From Streptosporangiaceae bacterium (GTDB lineage Bacteria; Actinomycetota; Actinomycetes; Streptosporangiales; Streptosporangiaceae), in assembly GCA_030040415.1 (NCBI GenBank), contig JASHTT010000508.1, forward strand, positions 1-23,081: a DNA stretch of 23,081 nt, given 5' to 3'. A program made the position numbers and the translations under genes. How positions within the stretch are numbered: position 1 is the first letter of the stretch; each line of letters starts with the position of its first letter. Of this stretch, positions 13,150-21,535 are shown piece by piece. Under the pieces are notes generated by a model. That model saw only the letters and a program-made list of their open reading frames with translations, did not search any database and was not told the DNA's origin.

Positions 13150-15630
13150 ATGACAGCCGCCGATATCCCGGATCGATACGATCCGCGTGCTATCCAGGAG
13201 AAGTGGCAACTGCGCTGGGACGCCATGGACACGTTCCGCGCAAGCGACGACCCGGCCGACACCCGGCCGCGAACCTACCTGCTCGACATGTTCCCGTACC
13301 CGTCTGGTGACCTGCACATGGGGCACGCAGAGGCGTACGCCCTGGGCGACGCCATGGCGCGGTATTTCGTGCAGCGTGGTCACAACGTGCTGCACCCGAT
13401 CGGCTGGGACGCCTTCGGGCTGCCCGCGGAGAACGCGGCGATCAGGAACAACTCGCATCCCGCCGACTGGACGTACCGGAACATCGAGACCCAGGCAGCC
13501 TCGTTCCGGCAGTACGCGGTGTCCTTCGACTGGTCTCGGCGGCTGCACACCTGCGACCCCGAGTACTACCGGTGGACGCAGTGGCTGTTCCTCCGGTTCT
13601 ACGAGCGAGGCCTGGCCTACCGGAAGGACGGCTACGTCAACTGGTGCCCTATCGACCAGACGGTGCTGGCTAACGAGCAGGTGATCGCTGGCAAGTGCGA
13701 GCGGTGCGGCGCCGAGGTCGTCCGGCGGGTGCTGACCCAGTGGTACTTCAAGATCACCGAGTACGCGGACAGGCTGCTGGCGGACATGGCCGCGCTCGAG
13801 GGCAAGTGGCCGGACCGGGTGCTGCTCATGCAGCGCAACTGGATAGGCCGCAGCGAGGGTGCCGAGGTCAGCTTCGAGATCGAGGGCCGGGACGTGCCGG
13901 TGACCGTCTTCACTACCCGGCCGGACACGCTGTACGGCGCGACGTTCTTCGTCGTCGCCGCAGACTCGCCGCTGGCCGCAGAGCTGTGCACGCCGTCGGA
14001 GCGGGCGGTGCTCGACGCCTACCTCGCCGACGTGCGCAAGCTGACCGACATCGAGCGGCAGTCCGCCGAGCGGGAAAAGACCGGCGTGTTCCTCGGCCGT
14101 CACGCGGTCAACCCGGTGAACGGTGAGCGCATCCCGGTGTGGGCCGCGGATTACGTGCTGCCGGACTACGGCACTGGCGCGATCATGGCGGTTCCCGCGC
14201 ACGACCAGCGCGACCTGGACTTTGCCAGGAAGTTCGGGCTGCCGGTGCGGGTTGTCGTGGACACGGGCGGCCCGGATCCTGAGCAGACCGGCGTGGCGAC
14301 ACCCGGTGAGGGCACGCTGGTCAACTCCGGACCACTTGACGGCCTGTCGAAGGCCGACGCGATCGCCCGGATCACCGAGATCCTGACCGGCAAGGGGCTC
14401 GGCCGCGGTGCGGTCAGCTATCGGCTGCGCGACTGGCTGGTGTCCAGGCAGCGGTTCTGGGGCGCGCCGATCCCGGTGGTGTACTGCGACGGGTGCGGCG
14501 AGGTGGCGGTTCCCGACGAGCAGCTACCCGTGCTGCTGCCGGACCTGCGCGGCCAGGAACTGGCGCCCAAGGGCGTCTCGCCGCTGGCCGCGGCCGCCGA
14601 CTGGGTGAATACCCAGTGCCCGAAGTGCGGCGGGCCCGCTAAGCGGGACACCGACACGATGGACACGTTCGTCGACTCGTCCTGGTACTTCTTGCGGTAC
14701 TGCTCGCCGCGGTTCGAGCACGGACCGTTCGAGGTCGAGGCCGTGCGCCGGTGGTGCCCCATCGATCTGTACGTCGGCGGTGTCGAGCATGCGATCTTGC
14801 ACCTGCTGTACTCGAGATTCTTCGTCAAGGTGCTGCACGACATGCAGATGCTGGACTTCACCAAGCCGTTCACCGCGCTTGTCAACCAGGGCCAGGTCAT
14901 CAACCACGGCAAGGCCATGTCGAAGTCGCTCGGCAACGGCGTCGATCTGGGCGTGCAGCTCGCCGAGCACGGGGTGGACGCGATCCGGCTGACCATGATC
15001 TTCGCGAGCCCGCCAGAAGACGACATCGACTGGGCCGACATGAGGCCGGAGGCACTGGTCAGGTTCCTTGGCCGGGTCGTGCGGGTCGCTGCCGAGGTCG
15101 CCGCGGCGGGTACGGCCGGAGGTCGTGCTGCGGACGGTGATCTGGAGCTGCGCAGGGTTACTCATAAGACCGTCGACGAGGTCACCAGGCTGGTCGAGTC
15201 CACCCGGCTGAACGTCGCGGTGGCAAGGCTGATGGAGCTGGTCAGCGCGGCCAGGCGGGCAATCGACGGTGGTCCGGGCGCCGGCGACCCGGCCGTCCGT
15301 GAAGCTGCTGAGGCGCTGACAGTGATGCTGTCGCTGTTCGCCCCGTACACCGCGGAGGAGTGCTGGGAGGTGCTGGGTCACGAGCCGTCCGTCGCGCGGG
15401 CCGGCTGGCCGGCGGCCGACCCGGCGCTGCTGGTAGAGGACATGGTGACCTGCATCGTCCAGGTAGATGGCAAGGTGCGGGATCGGCTGGAGGTCGCCGC
15501 GGCGATCAGCGGGGACGAGCTGCGCGAACTGGCGCTGGCCGCGCCCGGCGTGGACCGGGCGCTCGCGGGCCGTGCCGTGCGTACCGTTGTCGTCCGGCCC
15601 CCTAAGCTGGTCAACGTAGTCTCGCAGTGA
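13150..15630 (+). CDS. leuS: Leucyl-tRNA synthetase
   Basis: An 826-residue class Ia synthetase that charges tRNA-Leu, full length. The HIGH motif is H56-M-G-H59 in P-S-G-D-L-H-M-G-H; the KMSKS loop appears as K588-A-M-S-K-S593, a form I recall from other actinobacterial LeuRS. The CP1 editing domain is present (T-T-R-P-D-T-L-Y-G-A-T-F and the T-G-A-I-M-A-V-P-A-H-D segment), as are W-D-A-F-G-L-P-A-E-N-A-A and the Leu-specific M-D-T-F-V-D-S-S-W-Y-F. Cysteine pairs C-x-x-C around residues 180 and in the connective region suggest zinc sites. AGGAAA at 13141-13146 precedes ATG 13150. Expression is probably controlled by the leader peptide and terminator just upstream. Confidence 0.98.
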   Translation: MTAADIPDRYDPRAIQEKWQLRWDAMDTFRASDDPADTRPRTYLLDMFPYPSGDLHMGHAEAYALGDAMARYFVQRGHNVLHPIGWDAFGLPAENAAIRNNSHPADWTYRNIETQAASFRQYAVSFDWSRRLHTCDPEYYRWTQWLFLRFYERGLAYRKDGYVNWCPIDQTVLANEQVIAGKCERCGAEVVRRVLTQWYFKITEYADRLLADMAALEGKWPDRVLLMQRNWIGRSEGAEVSFEIEGRDVPVTVFTTRPDTLYGATFFVVAADSPLAAELCTPSERAVLDAYLADVRKLTDIERQSAEREKTGVFLGRHAVNPVNGERIPVWAADYVLPDYGTGAIMAVPAHDQRDLDFARKFGLPVRVVVDTGGPDPEQTGVATPGEGTLVNSGPLDGLSKADAIARITEILTGKGLGRGAVSYRLRDWLVSRQRFWGAPIPVVYCDGCGEVAVPDEQLPVLLPDLRGQELAPKGVSPLAAAADWVNTQCPKCGGPAKRDTDTMDTFVDSSWYFLRYCSPRFEHGPFEVEAVRRWCPIDLYVGGVEHAILHLLYSRFFVKVLHDMQMLDFTKPFTALVNQGQVINHGKAMSKSLGNGVDLGVQLAEHGVDAIRLTMIFASPPEDDIDWADMRPEALVRFLGRVVRVAAEVAAAGTAGGRAADGDLELRRVTHKTVDEVTRLVESTRLNVAVARLMELVSAARRAIDGGPGAGDPAVREAAEALTVMLSLFAPYTAEECWEVLGHEPSVARAGWPAADPALLVEDMVTCIVQVDGKVRDRLEVAAAISGDELRELALAAPGVDRALAGRAVRTVVVRPPKLVNVVSQ

Positions 15631-15714
15631 ACCGCCGGATGCGTGCCCGGCGCACCTCGGAACGTTCAGCTGCGCGGCTGACGCGCTGCGGAGCTGAGCG
15701 GGCAAGGGGGCTGC

Positions 15715-16824
15715 GTGTCGTCAACCACCGAAGGCCAGTCGACGCGGCCGCTGCTCGTTGACGTCGCGAGGCTGGCCGGAGTCTCCCACCAGACAGTCTC
15801 GCGGGTGCTGAACGGCCATCCGAACGTGAGCCCGCAGACCAGGGCGGGGGTGCTGGCAGCGATCCGCGACCTCGGCTACCGGCCGAACGCGGCGGCCAGG
15901 ATGCTCGCAACCGGCCGGACCAACACCCTCGGCGTCATCAGCTTCGATACGACGCTGTTCGGCCCGGCGTCGATGGTGTACGGCATCGAGCGGGCGGCCC
16001 ACCCGGCCTACTCGGTCGCGGTCGCGAGCCTGGAGTCGATCGATCAGCGTTCACTGCTGGATGCCATCGACCGGTTCCTTGGCCAGGCAGTCGCCGGCAT
16101 CATCGTGATCGCGCCGGTGACCGACGCGGTGGCCGCGCTCCACTCGGTGGCCGGGGATATCCCGCTGGTCGCCGTCGGCTGCGGAACCGGCGTGCCGTTC
16201 CCGTCGGTCGCGATCGACAACCGGGCGGGCGCGGCTTGGGCGACCAGGCACCTGCTCGAGCTGGGCCATCGGACCGTGTACCACATCGCGGGTCCGGAGA
16301 GCTGGCTTGACGCGCAACAGCGGATCGCCGGCTGGCGCGACGCGCTGCGGTCGGCGGGGGCGGCCGAGCCGGAGTTGCTGCGCGGCGACTGGTCTGCCCG
16401 GTCAGGGTACGAGGCGGGACTGCGGATCGCGGAGATGCGGGACGTCACCGCGGTGCTGTGCGCCAACGACCCGATGGCCCTCGGCGTGCTGCGCGCGCTC
16501 ACCGAAGGCGGCCGCCACGTGCCGAACGACGTCAGCGTCATCGGCGTGGACGATGTCCCGGAGGCGGCGTTCTTCCTGCCGCCGCTGACCACCGTACGGC
16601 AGGACTTTGGCGAGCTTGGCCGCAGGGCGTTGCACCTGCTAACGGACACGCTCAGCGGCCGGCTCGCGCCCGGGCCGACCGCGCCCATCGGCGCGGAGCT
16701 GATCGTCCGGGCCAGCACAGGTCCGCGTCGCAAGGCCGTAAGGGCCAGGTTAAGCCGAGCGCTGACGCTCTTCGAGAGCTCGCCGGTACTCGGCCACGAC
16801 GATGTCGTTCAGTTCCTGGACTGA
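15715..16824 (+). CDS. LacI-family transcriptional regulator, probable repressor of the adjacent sugar ABC importer
   Basis: 369 residues: an N-terminal HTH and hinge (D-V-A-R-L-A-G-V-S-H25-Q26-T-V-S-R30-V-L-N, then N-A-A-A-R-M-L-A-T-G) and a periplasmic-binding-protein-like effector domain. The recognition positions equal to E. coli LacI Tyr17-Gln18-Arg22 are H25-Q26-R30, so two of three specificity residues are kept; this fits the lac-like palindrome at 20218-20237. GTG 15715 is preceded by AAGGGGG. The gene starts 84 bases after leuS. Its last ~25 codons, past the usual end of the family, lie antisense to the 3' end of the convergent ATPase gene. The effector is probably the sugar carried by the neighbouring importer (inference from proximity). 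Confidence 0.93.
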   Translation: MSSTTEGQSTRPLLVDVARLAGVSHQTVSRVLNGHPNVSPQTRAGVLAAIRDLGYRPNAAARMLATGRTNTLGVISFDTTLFGPASMVYGIERAAHPAYSVAVASLESIDQRSLLDAIDRFLGQAVAGIIVIAPVTDAVAALHSVAGDIPLVAVGCGTGVPFPSVAIDNRAGAAWATRHLLELGHRTVYHIAGPESWLDAQQRIAGWRDALRSAGAAEPELLRGDWSARSGYEAGLRIAEMRDVTAVLCANDPMALGVLRALTEGGRHVPNDVSVIGVDDVPEAAFFLPPLTTVRQDFGELGRRALHLLTDTLSGRLAPGPTAPIGAELIVRASTGPRRKAVRARLSRALTLFESSPVLGHDDVVQFLD

Positions 16825-17559
16825 GGTGTCCCGGCTGCGCTTGTCCAGCGTGATCTCGCCGTGCTGCAGCAGGTTGACCCGGTCGCAGATCTCCAGCACC
16901 TGGCCGTAGTTGTGCGCGATGATGATGATCGAGATGTCGCCGCGGCGCTTGAGGTCGTGGATCAGGTCAAGGATCATCGCGACTTCTTTGGCGCCCATCG
17001 CGGCCAGCGGCTCGTCCAGCAGCAGGATCCTGGCGTCCGCGAACACGGCTCGCGCGACCGCGATCGCCTGACGCTGGCCGCCGGACAGGCTGGCCACCGG
17101 GACGTTGACCGAGGGGATGTTCACCCCCATCTCGTCCAGGTGTTCCTTGGCGATGCGGCGCATCGACCTGTTGCTGAGCAGCGGCCAGCGGACGATTTCC
17201 CGGTTGAGGAACATGTTGTGGTACACGGTCAGCTGGTTCACGAGGGCGAGGTCCTGGTAGACCACGTCGATGCCGAGTGAACGGGCGTGCGTCACGGACT
17301 TGAGCACGACCTCCGCACCATTGACAAGCAGCCGCCCGCTGTCGGGACGCTGGAAGCCGCAGAAGATCTTCATCAACGTCGACTTGCCCGCGCCGTTGTC
17401 GCCGATCAGGCCGAGGACCTCGCCGCGCTGCAGCCGCACGTTGACGTCCTGCAGCGCAGTCACCGCGCCGAAGCGCTTGCTGATGTGCTCGGCCCGCAGC
17501 ACCTCGTCGGTGGCCGGGCTCGCCCCGGAGGGCGCCGGGATCTGATCCTGGGCGGTCAT
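16750..17559 (-). CDS. Sugar ABC importer ATPase (CUT2 type, single-domain, FrcA-like)
   Basis: 269 residues. Walker A G53-D-N-G-A-G-K-S-T61, signature L158-S-G-G-Q162, Walker B I-L-L-L-D182-E183-P, and the H-loop histidine in I-I-A-H-N-Y. It is a single nucleotide-binding domain, unlike the duplicated RbsA/XylG type, so the importer probably uses a homodimer. The start is ATG 17559, which overlaps the permease stop as ATGA; GGGAGG lies just upstream. The longer open frame reaching upstream to 18066 is out-of-frame permease DNA and is not used. Its 3' end overlaps the LacI-family gene tail to tail by 75 bases. Confidence 0.95.
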   Translation of the reverse strand: MTAQDQIPAPSGASPATDEVLRAEHISKRFGAVTALQDVNVRLQRGEVLGLIGDNGAGKSTLMKIFCGFQRPDSGRLLVNGAEVVLKSVTHARSLGIDVVYQDLALVNQLTVYHNMFLNREIVRWPLLSNRSMRRIAKEHLDEMGVNIPSVNVPVASLSGGQRQAIAVARAVFADARILLLDEPLAAMGAKEVAMILDLIHDLKRRGDISIIIIAHNYGQVLEICDRVNLLQHGEITLDKRSRDTSVQELNDIVVAEYRRALEERQRSA

Positions 17560-18629
17560 AACGTCCTCCCGGTTTGCCGCAGCCGGGTGAGCTGCACGTT
17601 CGCGATCATGGCGATGAGGATCGCGCCGCCGAAGATGATCGACAGCGGGTTCGCGCTGATACCGGCGATGTCGAAGCCGTCCGTTAGGGTGGCCAGGACA
17701 ATCGCGCCGAGGAACGCGCCGATGATGGTGCCGGACCCGCCAAGCATCGCGGTTCCGCCGATGACGGCGGCGATCACGGCGTAGAACATCGGCGTGTAGC
17801 CGCCTGCGCTCGGGTCGACGGTGCTGGTGTAGAAGGCGGCCTGAATGCCCACCAGCGCGCCCAGGAAACCCGTGAGCATGAAGTTGCCGTACTTGATCCG
17901 GCCGACGTTGATGCCGGCCTCCCTGGCGCCGAGCAGGTTGCCGCCGGCCGAGATCGTGTACAGGCCCCAGCGGGTCCGGGTCAGCACCAGATGGAAGATC
18001 AGCACGAGCACCACCGTCCAGACCAGCGGTGCCCATTGCCAGGGATTGCCAGGGATGGCGAACCACTTGCCGGTGCTGTCCCAGCTCGACGGAACTGGCA
18101 GCGGCTCGGCGCGGGACACCACGAGGGCCAGGCCAAGCAAGACAAACCCGGTGCCGATCGTGGCGATGAACGAGGGCACTCCGAGCGTCACCGTGATGAA
18201 CCCGTTCACCCAGCCGGCGGCCACGCCGGTCAGCAGTCCGAGCAGGGCCGCCAGCGGCACCGGCACGTGGTAGTCCGTGATCGCGAAGTACATGACGAAC
18301 GGCGCGAACGTGTAGATGAACCCGACCGAAATATCGATCTCACCGCAGATCAGCAGCATCACCTCGCCGATCGCGATGATCGCGATCGGGGCCATCAGCT
18401 CGGCCAGCAGGTCGACGGCGTTCACCTGGCTGAGGAACGACGAGTGGTAGCTGATCCCGAAGTAGGCCAGCAGGGCCACGGTCACGACCAGTACCGTCGC
18501 CTCGCGCTGCCTGCCGAACGCGCCGAGGCCACCCACGAGGGTCCGCCCGGCTCCGTTGCCCCCGCGACCAGCTCCGCCTGACGCCGGACGGCCTAGGACC
18601 TTGTCAGCTGAATCGACTGCGTCGCTCAC
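17556..18629 (-). CDS. Sugar ABC importer permease (RbsC/XylH-like, CUT2 family)
   Basis: 357 residues from GTG 18629, chosen because a near-perfect AGGAGGTGA (18631-18639) lies directly upstream; a longer frame to 18656 lacks such a site. After a Gly/Ser/Ala-rich cytoplasmic N-terminus of about 45 residues there are eight to ten hydrophobic segments. The pattern L-L-I-C-G-E-I-D-I-S-V-G-F matches the conserved G-x-I-D-L-S-V-G of ribose-type permeases, and G-G-T-A-M-L-G-G-S-G-T-I-I-G-A the later conserved loop. The stop codon overlaps the ATPase start (ATGA), indicating translational coupling. Confidence 0.95.
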   Translation of the reverse strand: MSDAVDSADKVLGRPASGGAGRGGNGAGRTLVGGLGAFGRQREATVLVVTVALLAYFGISYHSSFLSQVNAVDLLAELMAPIAIIAIGEVMLLICGEIDISVGFIYTFAPFVMYFAITDYHVPVPLAALLGLLTGVAAGWVNGFITVTLGVPSFIATIGTGFVLLGLALVVSRAEPLPVPSSWDSTGKWFAIPGNPWQWAPLVWTVVLVLIFHLVLTRTRWGLYTISAGGNLLGAREAGINVGRIKYGNFMLTGFLGALVGIQAAFYTSTVDPSAGGYTPMFYAVIAAVIGGTAMLGGSGTIIGAFLGAIVLATLTDGFDIAGISANPLSIIFGGAILIAMIANVQLTRLRQTGRTL

Positions 18630-18665
18630 GTCACCTCCTGGACCTCGCGACCGCACACACCGGAA

Positions 18666-18703
18666 GCGGGCGACCGGCCTGTCGTCCAGGCACGGTCGCC
18701 CGC
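18666..18703 (-). other. Strong intercistronic stem-loop between binding-protein and permease genes
   Basis: The arms 18666-18676 and 18693-18703 are an 11-bp perfect inverted repeat; inside, GCCTG (18677-18681) pairs with CAGGC (18687-18691), leaving one bulged base and a five-base loop, so about 16 pairs in 38 bases. It lies in the 118-base gap after the binding-protein stop and has no T-run. Such structures typically protect the upstream message from 3' decay and so favour binding protein over membrane components. A weaker 5-bp hairpin (18725-18740) precedes it. Confidence 0.7.
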
Positions 18704-18747
18704 CGCCGACTTGTGCTATTCAAGCCCAGAATTGCCTGGGCGTCTCG

Positions 18748-19905
18748 TCACGTGCTCGTAGTTGCGATCGGGTTGGCGATCGCGCCCGACGGCCGCGGCA
18801 GGTACTTCTCCGCGGTGGTCGAGCCCTGGTACCTGCTTGGCAGGTTGAACTCGGCCAGGTTGCTCTTCGTGATGAAGGCCAGGCCGGTGTCGGTGTCGGA
18901 CGGCGGGAGCGTTCCGCCGGAGATGTTGTACAGGTACAGGTACAGCGTCGGCAGGAAGCCCTGCAGGTAAGGGTCCTGGTAGATGGTGAAAGCGGTGGTG
19001 CCGTTCTTGATGTTGGTCAGGGTCTGCGGGACAGTGTCGAAGCCGCCGTTCGGGAGCTTCGACATGCCGGTCTCGCTGAGCGCCTGGGCCAGGAACGAGG
19101 TCGAGGTCGAGTCCACGGCGAAGGCGCCCGCGGGCTTGTGCGCCAGCAGGTAGGCCTTCTCGTTCGCCAGGATCGTGGCCGGCACCGTGGTGGTCGCGAT
19201 CTCGGCCACCTTGTAGCCGAGCGGGCTCAGCACCGCGTTGGCGCCGTCGTAGCGCGGCTGGATGTTGCCCTGCCCGGGAGTTTCGATGAAGATGACGACC
19301 GGGCTCGGCGTGGGGATCATCGACTTGATCCGCTCACCGAGCTGCTGGCCGGAAATGAAGAGCGCCTGGCCGATGTAGGCCAGCCGGTTGCAGCCGATGT
19401 CAGGGGTGCCGTTGCTGGCCACCAGACCGTCGGCGTTGTAGCTGACAACCGGGATGCCGGCGTTCATCGCGGCTCCGACCGGCGCGGTGAACGAGGTGGA
19501 GTCGATCAGCGTGGTGGCGATTCCGGCGGCGCCTGCGGCCACAGCCGCGTTGATGGCGGAGACCATCTGTGCGGCGACTGAGTCTGTCGAACCGGTCCAT
19601 TTCGGCGTTGGCAGGCCAAGCAGCTTGGCGGCATCTGCGAACCCGTACTGAGTCGGCACGAAGAAGCTGTTCGTGGTCACGTGGTTGACAAACCAGAACT
19701 GCCAGCCTGGGGTCTTCGGGAAAGCACCGGGGCCCGTCGCCGCGGCCGCCGTCGTGGTACTCGTGCCACAGGCGGTGATCAGCGCGGATGCCGCTGCCGA
19801 GGCAGAGACTAAGCCGGCACCCGTCAGCAGCGAGCGACGCGTTGGGCTGTCGCGCATGTTGAGCTTTTGGATAGCCTCGTCAACCTTAGGGTCGACCTTT
19901 TTCAT
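18748..19905 (-). CDS. Sugar ABC importer substrate-binding lipoprotein (Tat-type signal)
   Basis: 385 residues from ATG 19905, preceded by a good GGAGGT. The N-terminus has a twin-arginine stretch (T-R23-R24-S-L-L), a hydrophobic segment, and a lipobox L-I-T-A-C46, so it is predicted to be exported folded through Tat and lipid-anchored outside the membrane. The mature part is a two-lobe periplasmic-binding-protein fold of the ribose/galactose type (Peripla_BP_4). The N-terminal tail before the arginines is unusually long (~20 residues). The sugar cannot be deduced. First gene of the binding protein-permease-ATPase unit; a lac-like operator lies about 310 bases upstream. Confidence 0.93.
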   Translation of the reverse strand: MKKVDPKVDEAIQKLNMRDSPTRRSLLTGAGLVSASAAASALITACGTSTTTAAAATGPGAFPKTPGWQFWFVNHVTTNSFFVPTQYGFADAAKLLGLPTPKWTGSTDSVAAQMVSAINAAVAAGAAGIATTLIDSTSFTAPVGAAMNAGIPVVSYNADGLVASNGTPDIGCNRLAYIGQALFISGQQLGERIKSMIPTPSPVVIFIETPGQGNIQPRYDGANAVLSPLGYKVAEIATTTVPATILANEKAYLLAHKPAGAFAVDSTSTSFLAQALSETGMSKLPNGGFDTVPQTLTNIKNGTTAFTIYQDPYLQGFLPTLYLYLYNISGGTLPPSDTDTGLAFITKSNLAEFNLPSRYQGSTTAEKYLPRPSGAIANPIATTST

Positions 19906-20217
19906 GACTGACCTCCAGTTATTCCTTCGGGGGAGGAACGCGCGCAGCTGCGTGTGTCTGACCGAACCGGTAAAGGTGCCGGAAGTGGATGTGCGATATT
20001 TCGCAGTGGGCGCGCCCAGGGATGGCTCCGAGAATCCCCGCGAGCAGTCGCGACCGCCCGGCTTCTGCGGCCGTTGGCCTTCGCCCCATCGCGACTCGTT
20101 TCTGCCGTCTGGCGGCAATCACGCACGGTCAGCACCCGGCCTTGGGCAGCCAGCCAGGCCCGCGTGCACGGGACATTGCGGCAGCGCTTTCCTCCGCCGG
20201 AGGCGTTGGTCATGAGC

Positions 20218-20237
20218 CGATGTGAGCGCTCACATCG
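20218..20237. promoter_or_regulatory. Perfect 20-bp palindromic LacI-family operator
   Basis: CGATGTGAGCGCTCACATCG is a perfect palindrome with the central CG typical of LacI-family sites. Its 14-base core TGTGAGCGCTCACA equals the core of the symmetric (ideal) lac operator. It sits upstream of the importer operon, whose far end adjoins a LacI-family gene with lac-like recognition residues. The spacing in TGTGA-N4-TCACA excludes a CRP site (N6). Confidence 0.8.
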
Positions 20238-20430
20238 ACCCTCGTAACGCCCTAAGCTAGATCAGCTAGTCTCGACCGTCAATGCAGAACGCGGCACGCT
20301 GCATAGTTGTGCTAACCGAACGGAATACCGCGATGGGAGTTGCCACAGTTGCGGTAAGCGAAACCGGGCAGTTGCGCCGGGCTCCCCGTTCCCGTGCTTA
20401 TCAACGCTCGTGGTCGCAGTGCTCACCGTC

Positions 20431-20455
20431 GTGATAGGCGCCATGAGCGCCTTCA
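20431..20455 (-). terminator. Candidate lexA terminator hairpin
   Basis: AGGCGC and GCGCCT pair around a five-base loop and continue with GTGA/TCAC after one bulge, about ten pairs, 29 bases beyond the lexA stop. There is no T-run, so it may be a processed or Rho-linked 3' end rather than a textbook terminator. Confidence 0.4.
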
Positions 20456-20483
20456 CGTAAGCACTCTCGCGAGCGATTACTGG

Positions 20484-21365
20484 TCACACGCGGCGCAGCA
20501 CCGCCACAACCTTGCCGAGGATCTCCGCCTCGTCACCCGCTATCGGCGTGTAGGCGGGGTTGTGCGGCATGAGCCAGACGTGATCGGGCGCGCGCTTGAA
20601 CGTCTTGACGGTCGCCTCCCCGTCGAGCATCGCCGCAACGATGTCGCCGTTCTCCGCGACGGGCTGCTGGCGCACCACCACCCAGTCACCATCGGCGATC
20701 GCCGCGTTGATCATCGAATCGCCGACGACCTTCAGCAGGAACAGGGTGCCCGCACCGACGAGTTGCCTCGGCAACGGGAAGATGTCCTCGATGGCCTCCT
20801 CGGCGAGGATCGGGCCGCCAGCCGCGATCCTGCCGACAAGCGGCACGTACGCCGCCTCCTGAGAGGCGATGTCCAAGGGCGACACGTCCTCGGGCTCGGG
20901 CTCGGGACGCACCGCGGGGTGGCCGGGCAGCCGGACCTCGACGGTGCGCGGGCGACCGGCGTCACGACGCAGGTATCCCTTACTCTGCAGGGTGGACAGC
21001 TGGTACGAGACGCTGGACGTGCTCGTCAGCCCGACGGCTTCACCGATCTCGCGCATTGACGGCGGATAGCCGCGGCGCTGCACCGACTCGCGAATGACCT
21101 GGAGCACCTTGCGCTGCCGCCAGGTCAGCACGTGGTCCGGATCTGGCCTGTCGGGCAGGTCAGCGACGATCGTGGGCATGCTGCCCTTGGGTCGCCTGCC
21201 TGGCTTGCCCCGCGGTCGCTGGGCCGGCTCGACGTCGGCTGGCCCGGCGTGCCCCGTCACTTCATCAAGCTCACCGACCCGGTCAGCGTCCATTTCCGCA
21301 TCCGCCCGGTCCGGACTCACGTTCGAGGCCTTGCGCGCCCCTTTTCCGCTGGTCACATCGCTCAT
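20484..21365 (-). CDS. lexA: LexA repressor of the SOS response
   Basis: 293 residues from ATG 21365, chosen because GGAGAG lies seven bases upstream; ATG 21410 (308 residues) has no ribosome-binding site. Winged HTH: L-T-W-R-Q-R-K-V-L-Q-V-I ... Y-P-P-S-M-R-E-I-G ... S-T-S-S-V-S-Y-Q-L. The autoproteolytic domain is intact: cleavage bond A182-G183, nucleophile S217 (G-D-S-M-I), base K254; these spacings match E. coli LexA. The ~75-residue N-terminal extension is longer than in most LexA proteins and ends in a basic G-R-R-P-K-G stretch resembling an AT-hook. An SOS box upstream indicates autoregulation. Divergent from the LysM gene. Confidence 0.97.
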   Translation of the reverse strand: MSDVTSGKGARKASNVSPDRADAEMDADRVGELDEVTGHAGPADVEPAQRPRGKPGRRPKGSMPTIVADLPDRPDPDHVLTWRQRKVLQVIRESVQRRGYPPSMREIGEAVGLTSTSSVSYQLSTLQSKGYLRRDAGRPRTVEVRLPGHPAVRPEPEPEDVSPLDIASQEAAYVPLVGRIAAGGPILAEEAIEDIFPLPRQLVGAGTLFLLKVVGDSMINAAIADGDWVVVRQQPVAENGDIVAAMLDGEATVKTFKRAPDHVWLMPHNPAYTPIAGDEAEILGKVVAVLRRV

Positions 21366-21431
21366 CTTGGGCTCTCCGGCTCGGTAGTGGTCTGTCCTCG
21401 AGGCCGACATTAACGGTTTCAGATTCGGATC

Positions 21432-21447
21432 TCAAACATCTGTTCGA
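21432..21447 (-). promoter_or_regulatory. SOS box of lexA
   Basis: On the minus strand TCGAACAGATGTTTGA. It matches the actinobacterial consensus TCGAAC-N4-GTTCGA with one arm mismatch and differs by a single base from the mycobacterial lexA box as I recall it (TCGAACACATGTTTGA). It lies 66 bases before the lexA start. Confidence 0.85.
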
Positions 21448-21496
21448 CGTTTCGCTGAAAGTGTCGTACCCGTGCGATACAACAGTACCGTAGCTT

Positions 21497-21510
21497 CGTT
21501 CGATCGAACG
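21497..21510. promoter_or_regulatory. 14-bp perfect palindrome in the lexA/LysM gap
   Basis: CGTTCGATCGAACG contains both SOS half-sites but in the inverted order (GTTC-GAAC). The word CGATCGAAC recurs 32 bases on, at 21533-21541. It could be an overlapping LexA contact or a site for another regulator. Confidence 0.4.
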
Positions 21511-21535
21511 GATATGCTATAGAACAGAAGTACGA

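Larger units (their letters stand above)
19906..20483. other. 578-base gap: importer leader/operator region and lexA 3' flank
   Basis: No convincing gene in either strand. It contains the operator at 20218-20237 and a hairpin after lexA at 20431-20455. If transcription of the importer starts near the operator, its leader would be roughly 300 bases; I see no known riboswitch in it. The segment 20240-20400 is AT-richer than average and may hold the promoter. Confidence 0.5.

Noticed and set aside
17560..18066. Upstream extension of the ATPase frame
   Set aside because: It is out-of-frame permease DNA; the ATGA junction and GGGAGG support a start at 17559.
20221..20234. CRP-type site
   Set aside because: Spacing between TGTGA and TCACA is four bases, not six; the central CG and neighbouring LacI-family gene favour a LacI-type operator.
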